From Zantedeschia hybrid cultivar (Eukaryota > Streptophyta > Magnoliopsida > Alismatales > Araceae): DNA of 64,000 nt. This document shows, piece after piece, positions 57,506-64,000 of the stretch (the stretch's first letter is position 1; the number at the start of each line of letters is the position of its first letter). The notes beneath the pieces are model-generated. The model was not told the origin of the DNA. It made no database searches and saw nothing but the letters and a program-made list of their open reading frames with translations. The stretch lies in assembly GCA_030544215.1 (NCBI GenBank), contig JARZZO010000014.1:35307734-35371733 (forward strand). The letters run 5' to 3'. The translations under genes and the position numbers were made by a program.

Positions 57506-57765
57506 CAATCGAGACATGAGGAATTTCCATCCTTTTCGCATGAGCCGGGGATGCCTGATATTCAAAACATATACAAGTCAAGCTTAAACGATGGAAAAAG
57601 CAGAAAAAATGTGGTAAAAAGAAATTACCATAGCACAATCGAGACATGAGGAATTTCCATCCTTTTCGCATGAGCCGGGGATGCCTGATATTCAAAACAT
57701 ATACAAGTCAAGCTTAAACGATGGAAAAAGCAGAAAAAATGTGGTAAAAAGAAATTACCATAGCA
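57506..57765 (-). repeat. Perfect 130-bp tandem duplication across an exon-intron junction
   Basis: 57506-57635 and 57636-57765 are identical by eye. Each contains the start of a coding exon (reads ASPAHAKRMEIPHVSI), the AG acceptor and the whole preceding intron plus the end of the upstream exon (AM). The duplication adds an extra partial exon to the PMD gene and, being unmutated, is recent. Confidence 0.93.
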
Positions 57766-60700
57766 GACTGCACTATTTCAACACGATGAATCTTTGATAT
57801 CAAGCCTTTAGTTGCTTCAAAACCTATATGGTCAAAGTCAGAAATTCAGTAGTGAAATGAAATCACTATTGCTATAAGTCTCGGAAGGGTTACCTTGATC
57901 CCTCGGGGGTGACCAGACAGTTGTCTCTATCAAAGCTTCACTACTAATGTGTTCAATAGTATGGGAAGAAATGGAAGGTGAAGGAGGAATGCCACTTATT
58001 TCTTCCACACTGGAAGAAGTATCATCAGTTTCTTCTTTCCTTGTCTAAGCCAATAATCTCAAAGACTGGCGCTTGGGCAGAACAATCTTTTTAGGGGGGA
58101 CAGACTCTTTGGACCCTTTGCAAAATCTTTTTGCAACTTTCTTAACCCTCCCTGTAATGGAAACAAAAGGAAGTTGTTCATCGTCAATGTCAAAATTCTG
58201 AAAGACATAAATTAAAAGCATATTGCATACCACCCTTGGCTGGGGATGGAGAAATCAGGGCACTCGCCCGCTTGGCAATTTTTGCTATAAAAGCTTCAAA
58301 TTCAGCAAGCACCGACAAATTGACAGGAGGAAGAGGTTCAGGGGCAGGCTCTTGTCTCTTCTTTGTACGTGCCTCTTTGGCAGCGGCAACCGCCCACCCT
58401 ATGGCACTGACCTCCACAGGGGATGCGGGGGTTGATGTTTTGGAAGGCACGGGGGGAAAGAAAGATGGTCTCTTTGTAATAGCCACTGCCCTCCGATGCT
58501 GCTGAGTCAGATATTTGGCCCCAGGCACTACAGAAATATGCAAAAGAAGAAATCAATTTATATAAGCAGAAAAAAGGCACAAAGCTCAAAAGAAGTCAAA
58601 CACAAGTACATATACTTACAGCAATCGCCTTCATAACAGTTTGATAAAGGCTAGTATTCATATATGGAGGACTTATCTCTGAGCGAAGCCTCCTTCACAA
58701 TATATATGACATCATTCATCGTCTTTGCTTGAGAAGCTAGGCTACTGAGATCATAATGCTTTTTATCACTAAAGCAAATGCCCAAGCGCAAAGCATCAAG
58801 CCCCCACCCATCTATATGATCCCAAGAAGCGGGTAGTTTTGCATCCAACATACCTTGCGCAGTGGAATCCTGGGATACACCACAGTATTTCAAAAGGGCA
58901 AGTAGCCAGCTGGTGCCCTTGTAAAAATCAGGCTTCTCTTCCTTGTGCGGGACATAGAATCTCTGAATGCCTGAGAGACTCTTAGGAGCTTGCTGAGAAT
59001 CTCTGCCACTGATATCTTCCTCTTCCGGGAAATCGATATCGGGATAATCTTCAGAGGTCACAGAAATATTAAATTGCTTCAAGAAAGCCCCCTTCAGCTC
59101 TTCAGTATCTAGCCTTGTCAACTCTGGATCAATCAAGGGTAAAGAATCTCTGTGACGAGCCTTATAAGCTGCCTGTCTCTCTGCATATTTAGCAGCATTC
59201 TTCTCATCCAAGAAGTATAGATAATGGAACCCTATATCAAAAGGGATTTCCCGCTGGGTCTCCAAGATTTTCTTCTCAGCATTGCTCCAGCATTGGGTCC
59301 TCTCCTGGCTATAGATATTGGTGCGCATTTGCCACCATCTAACATATTCACATGTCACGCGAGGAGCATGGACAGCAGAAGGAATTCTAAAAGAAACATT
59401 TTGAAATCGGTGGAAATAATCCCACCATTCATGGGCCCTCTGCAGTCCGTTAGAACCCAAAACATGGCAGTCAGGAAGCTGAAATATGTGATCACAAGAA
59501 GGAATGCACTGATTGTATCCAAAATTCCGGCCGAAACGGAAAGGATAATAGGGTTCTAAATGAACTATAGATCCCTTCTGGTATACCAAGACACTAGGTC
59601 TGATGGATAGAAGCCATGATCTAATCTGACTATCCAATGCAGATCTCTTCAGTAGCTGCTTGGTCTGAGAATGGGTGAACTCAACATGATTACCCTCGGC
59701 AAATACTTTAAAGGGGCTCACTGGAGGATGAGAATTGGCAGTGTGCTTCCAAAAACGTAAGTCCCCTTCAGTTTTTCGCCTGGTGTCAGTCAAGATACCG
59801 CAAATCTCATAAAGTTGCTTCTGGGTATCTCCTCCATCAACACTTGCATACTCAATCATACGTGGAAATATGCGAGGGGAAGCCAAGATCTTCGGGGCCG
59901 ACTCTGAAAAAATAGAAGCCACCCAGGCATTGAAGAAATGAATGGGACCCACAACATTGAATTCTCGTGGTTTCTTTCTCCTGCTCAACCACTTGGCCAA
60001 GAGTTTTGAAAATCAAGCACACAGTAACCGGAGCTAGAGACAGTTTGATTCCCCAGGCTAGTTCACAAGCTCCATAAAGCGTTTCAGGACGAATTACTCC
60101 CTCATCCCCCTAAGGAATAGCAAAATTCGAAAGCCAGTAGGCCAAGTATGCTGCCAGATGAGTATTCCTATCCAAGTCCAAGGGATTGGCATCTTTCTTG
60201 TGTTCCTCAAAGATGATATCAGGATATCCCTTTCGGTGCCTGGCTGTCTGCCCCATGAAGACTGGAGTCTCACCAGCCCCAGGAAAGTCCGTATATCAAA
60301 TGTCAACATTATGAAAGAAATAGAGCCAGACAACTCTGCGGACCCGTGTCCTCTCTCTGCGGGATCTCTTTTTCAGAGACTCTTCGCCAAAAGCCAGAAT
60401 CATGTAGGCCTTTAGAAGGAATCTGTAAGACCTCTAGGTTGCATAACAGCCCTTGCCATCTGTTCTGTCATTGACAACGTCAAGATGGCATATTTCTTCA
60501 TAAGGCTCTCCGTCAATGGGCAAGCCAGAAAGCATATGTAAAGTCCATAAATTCAGAGATGTCTCTCCTTCCGGAGTATAAAAGGTATTGAACTCCTTCA
60601 TGAATACCTCGATCATGCCATAGCAAAGGCCTTTAAAGATCGGGTATCGGAATCGAGCGGCATACATACTACCGAGAAGATCCACTCGACTCAGCAAATC

Positions 60701-62548
60701 ATGGTAATGTTTAAAGACATAATCAGTATATTCTACAAAATATTCTCTGAAACTATGGTCGGATTTAAGCTTCAAGTCACCAAACCAACCCATTGCTGCG
60801 TTCAATCTAAACCTCATGGCTAAACAGTCAAAAATCAATGGCTCTTCTCTGAAGCCCCATTTACATGGAGAAAGAAATAGCCCATGCCGCCTCTGCTTCG
60901 AGTCTGGGATACCTCTATCATATCCCCACTTGGCAGGAATAAATGAAGGTGATCGGGTTAGAATGCCGTCCTGAGGATGCATGATATTAGTCCCACTGGG
61001 CATGAGCATGTCTCTAGCATAACCTGGCTTGAACAAAGATTCGCCGCGGGTTACAGTTACCCTCAGGTTGCTTCGAAATTTTAAAATGGCATCCTCGGCA
61101 TAAAAATCCCTCCTTTCAGAACACACTCCATTGGCCTTGAAGTCAAGCAAGAAGTTGTACAAATGCTGATCACTGGGAAAGTGAACTGGATAATCTTTGT
61201 CCCGTCTATATTTATAGAATTCTTCTGAAAAGACAAGTCTGCTCTCATCAACCTTGCCATCTGATTCATCGGCAAAGGGATGGTCTAAGACAGCAACCTC
61301 AAAAAATTGTTGTAGTTCACTGTCCTCGTCTATGCTTGCTGCAGGTGTCAAGTAAAAGGGACTTATCACAGGCCCACTCTCTTCAGCCATCATAGGAGTC
61401 TGTTCAGAAGACCCTGTTGGAGAAACTGGCACATCTTCGGACACAGTCTCGGGCATCACAGCTTTGTCTTTCCGCCGAGAAGCCATTATACTAAAAAAGA
61501 AGAGACAACAAGTCAAATCAAATGCAAAAAGTCTTCCTCGAAAAAGAAAATTCTGTCGAAATTTCAGCAGCGTCTCCCCTTAAAGGAGGGCCGTTAAAAT
61601 TTTATCGAAAGCCATCCGGGACAGACCGAGATGCTCCGATAAGAAGAAGACCCATGTCAAAGACAGAGGGGTGTAGAAATGGCATTCCAGTAACCCACTT
61701 CCCGAGAGCCGAACTACAACCGAGACTAGGTACTGAAGTCGCAGCCCCAGGGATTGCTCCCGTGGGAACTGCCAAAGTCAAACAGCAGGACGTTGATCCA
61801 CCCGACCTACAATCACTACAGTAATGAGTCTGCAGTAATGAGTCTGCGCCTATTGTAGATCGACGAGCTCAGAGTCGGTTTCCTGCAAAAAGAAGACAAA
61901 GAAAAAATGTTAGAAGATGAAAACAAGGCAGAAGGGACCCTCTTCACTCTCCCGATGCCCAAATCAATGGCGGCCAACAACACCCAATCAGTCCCACCAG
62001 CCAAAAAATCGAAGGAAAGGCTCCACCTTTCACCTTGAAACTACGGTGCAGGAACCCTTCTTCCTCAAACGGCAGTCTTCAAGTCCAACCGATGCCCCTT
62101 TTCACGGCAGCAGCGATGCTCTCCGGAGTCCCCTTCGAGGTTGCCGAAGAAGAAGGAGCGAGGAAGGCAAGGCCGGCGGCTCTGAACCCGGCGGACAACA
62201 CCTACAAGCGATGACAGTGGCGCTCCCTGACGGGATTGCAGCGTTTGTCAACGGCAGAGGGAAGAGGAGGCAACCGGCGTGCAGACAGCGGCGGTGGCAC
62301 CCCCAAACGGCGGAAGGCCAACGTGCAAACAGCGGCGGTGGCACCCCCCGAAGACCCTTGTGGCTTCGGTCATAGGCAAGAACGAAGAGGAGGAAGAGCT
62401 CGATGGCGGCGATCTGCGGCGACAACGGCTTGCTCCCACGGCTCCGGCAACTTCGTCCACCGGCGATGGCAAGAGGAAGAAGAGGAAGAGGCGGACTAGA
62501 GCTCGGAATCCCCCAGCGCAACAGTGAAAGGCATCCCGCCCCCCTCCC

Positions 62549-62558
62549 TTTTTATAAC
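62549..62558 (-). promoter_or_regulatory. TATA box, first promoter copy of the antisense PMD gene
   Basis: Minus strand TTATAAAAAG, about 1.06 kb upstream of the start codon, with GGGAGG just downstream. Confidence 0.45.
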
Positions 62559-62589
62559 CGACCGGACCGGTTTTTGAAACCGTGGCCAG

Positions 62590-62900
62590 TCTAAGGCCCG
62601 AACCGGACCGAACCGGCACAGACTCAAGGGCATATGCCCCCCTCTCTCAAGCTTCACATATACGAACCGGTTCGAAGCTAAAGTGGAACCGAACCAGCGC
62701 AGACTCGAGGGGATCTACCCCCTTCTCTCAAACTCAATATATATGGCCGGGTTTGGAGCTGAATTTAAGCCCGGACCAGCGCAGACTCAAAGGACACATA
62801 CCCCATCCTCCAAATTCAAGAAATTCGGTCGATTTAAAGCCCAAATTAAACCTGGACTGGCGCAGACTCAAAGGGTATACTAACTTATGGTTGCCCGAAG
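62590..62900. repeat. Four tandem repeats of 81-82 bp with a GCGCAGACTC core
   Basis: GCRCAGACTC starts at 62616, 62697, 62779 and 62860. Each is followed by purines and C-rich sequence (CCCCCTTCTCTC or similar) and GGACCGAAC-like segments. The core is one arm of the type B palindrome. A second set begins near 63893 in the duplicated unit. Confidence 0.82.
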
Positions 62901-63814
62901 CTCGAGACCCGATCTGAGTCGGTCGCGGAAACAAATTCGGGACAGAGGGGTGTAGAAATGGCATTCCAGTAACCCACTTCCCGAGAGCCGAGCTACAATC
63001 AGGACTACGTACTGAAGCCGCAGCCCCAGGGATTGCTCCCGTGGGAACTGGCAAAGTCAAACGGCGATACACTGATCCACCCGACCAATAATCGCTACAG
63101 TAATGAGTCTACGCCTACTGTGGATCGGCGAGCTCAGAGTCGATTTCCTGCAAAAAGAAGACAAGGAAAAAATGTCAAAAGATGAATACAAGTGCAAAGG
63201 AGACCTTCTTCACTCTCCCAATGCCCAAATCAGTGACGGCCAATAGCACCCAATCAGTCCCACCGGCCAAAAATTCGAAGGAAAGGGCTCCACCTTTCAC
63301 TTTGAAACTACGGTACAGGAACCCTTCTTCCGCAAATGGCAGTCTTCAAGTCCAACCAATGCCCCTATTCACTGCAGCAGCGATGCTCTCCACAGTCCCC
63401 TTCGAGGTTGCCGACAAAGAAGGAGTAAGGAAGGCAAGGCTGGCGGCTCTGAACCCGGCGGACAACACCTACAGGCAATGTCAGTGGCGCTCCCCGACGG
63501 GGTTGCAGTGTTTGTCAACGGCAGAGGGAAGAGGAGGCAACCGGCGTGCAAACAGCGGCGGTGGCACCCTCAAATGGCGGAAGACCAACGCGCAAACAGC
63601 GGCGGTGGCACCCCCCTAAGACCCTTGTAGCTTCGGTCACAGGCAAGAATGAAGAGGAGGAAGAGCTCGACGGCGGCGATCTGCAGCGGCAACGGCCTGC
63701 TCTCGCGGCTCCGACAGCTTCGTCCACCGGCGATGGCAAGAGGAAGAAGAAGAAGAGGCGGACTGGCGCTCGGAATCCCCCAGCACAACGGCTCTCGGAA
63801 TCCCGCCCCCTTCC

Positions 63815-63824
63815 CTTTTTATAA
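63815..63824 (-). promoter_or_regulatory. TATA box, second promoter copy of the antisense PMD gene
   Basis: Minus strand TTATAAAAAG again, in the duplicated unit, 1266 bp from the first copy. Confidence 0.45.
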
Positions 63825-64000
63825 CCGACCGAGCCGGTTTTTAAAGCCCTGGCCGGTCCAAGGCCTGAACCGGACCGAACTGGCACAGACTCAAGGGCAT
63901 ATGCCCCCTCTTTCAAACTTCACATATACGAACCGGTTCGAAGTCAAAGTGGAAACGAACCGGCGCAGACTCGAGGGGATCTGCCCCCTTCTCTCAAACT

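Larger units (their letters stand above)
54880..61486 (-). pseudogene. PMD/coiled-coil gene antisense to element C, disrupted
   Basis: Minus strand, start MASRRKDKAVM at 61486. PMD signatures are FNTFYTPEGETSLNLWTLHM with LSGLPIDGEPYEE, HLAAYLAYWLSNFAIP (about 60150), GPIHFFNAWVASIF and FGRNFGYNQCIPS. GT-AG introns are visible (58623-58530, 58227-58202, 57893-57825). C-terminal exons are Ser/Thr-rich then coiled coil (LLVENIKRLENELAAAKAELE). The last exon is probably about 55105-55020, ending LLSMLLEDP. An LTR (55226-56408) separates it from the coiled coil. Stops and shifts near 60434, 60300, 59960, 58650, 58046 and 56456 disable it. It occupies the same antisense position as the PMD gene of element B. 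Confidence 0.72.
27101..64000 (+). mobile_element. Tat-like element C (plus strand), right end outside the window
   Basis: Starts with TG at 27101 directly after interrupted RT sequence of element B. Order: 5' LTR (27101 to about 42014, split by a Tekay element), primer region, gag, PR, RT/RNase H, integrase (to 51769), repeat-rich 3' region, antisense PMD gene (61486 to about 54880) and its duplicated leader reaching 64000. No 3' LTR is seen, so it should lie further right. The total would be very large, in the Ogre/Tat size class. Confidence 0.7.
61487..64000 (-). promoter_or_regulatory. Leader and promoter region of the antisense PMD gene, tandemly duplicated
   Basis: Upstream of the start codon, unit 1 runs 61662-62940 and unit 2 from 62941 past the window edge (period 1279 bp). 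Both start GACAGAGGGGTGTAGAAATG. Each unit has a probable 5' intron acceptor (TTTTTGCAG-GAAA, minus strand, near 61883 and 63150), a type B half-motif, a G/C-rich exon-like stretch with simple Arg/Ser/Pro frames, and a TATA box. I read no protein family in the frames here. Confidence 0.6.

Noticed and set aside
62102..62619. Arg/Ser/Cys-rich frames on both strands
   Set aside because: Several overlapping frames in a G/C-rich leader that is duplicated at 63369-63916. No frame is preferred and no domain is seen.

Overview
The window is plant nuclear DNA, almost certainly angiosperm heterochromatin. It consists of nested LTR retrotransposons with no convincing host housekeeping gene, rRNA or tRNA gene. 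The evidence is the mix of lineages: Ty3/gypsy Tat-like (YVDD/YIDD reverse transcriptase, extra RNase H, very long LTR), a Tekay-type chromovirus and a Ty1/copia element. There are also plant mobile domain (PMD) genes, initiator-Met tRNA primer sites and 5-bp target duplications. I cannot name the species.

Layout. (1) 1-8085, minus strand: Tat-like element A, cut by the window edge inside its RT. Its gag is split by a copia solo LTR (5318-6864, target duplication GAGGA). (2) About 6985-8085 is an LTR that serves as 5' LTR of A and, with a polypurine tract at 8086-8098, as 3' LTR of the next minus-strand element B, so A and B look like a tandem pair sharing one LTR. (3) 8086-27100: element B. 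On the minus strand it has the end of RT, RNase H and integrase (27098 down to 25035). On the opposite strand, between integrase and 3' LTR, it has two spliced antisense genes: an unrecognised, possibly DUF7745-like gene (9421-10817) and a PMD/coiled-coil gene (11586-23735). A 9.3-kb copia element (13475-22765, duplication ACCTC) sits inside a PMD exon. (4) 27101 to past the right edge: plus-strand Tat-like element C, inserted into B's RT. It has a 5' LTR of about 5.5 kb, itself split by a young Tekay element (30932-40337, duplication CTGCG). Gag, protease, RT and integrase follow to 51769, the integrase being interrupted by a truncated Tekay-like LTR. A repeat-rich 3' region comes next, then a second antisense PMD/coiled-coil gene (61486 down to about 54880) with its leader duplicated up to the right edge.

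Elements B and C therefore share one plan: sense gag-pol facing an antisense, intron-containing PMD/coiled-coil gene. Most coding regions carry nonsense codons, nearly all explicable by C-to-T or G-to-A change, so these are decayed copies. The Tekay element is the youngest.

The most unusual signal is non-coding. A dispersed 34-bp spaced palindrome (GCGTC, exactly 10 variable bases, GACGC, with outer A/T arms that co-vary) occurs about 30 independent times in two unrelated LTR families and in the antisense-gene introns and leaders of B. A different 26-bp palindrome (GAGTCTGCGC, 6 bases, GCGCAGACTC) recurs every 150-195 bp through the long LTR of C. Other hairpin families occupy the copia leader and the 3' repeats of C. 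One speculative reading is that these are binding sites for a protein, possibly the element-borne PMD protein.
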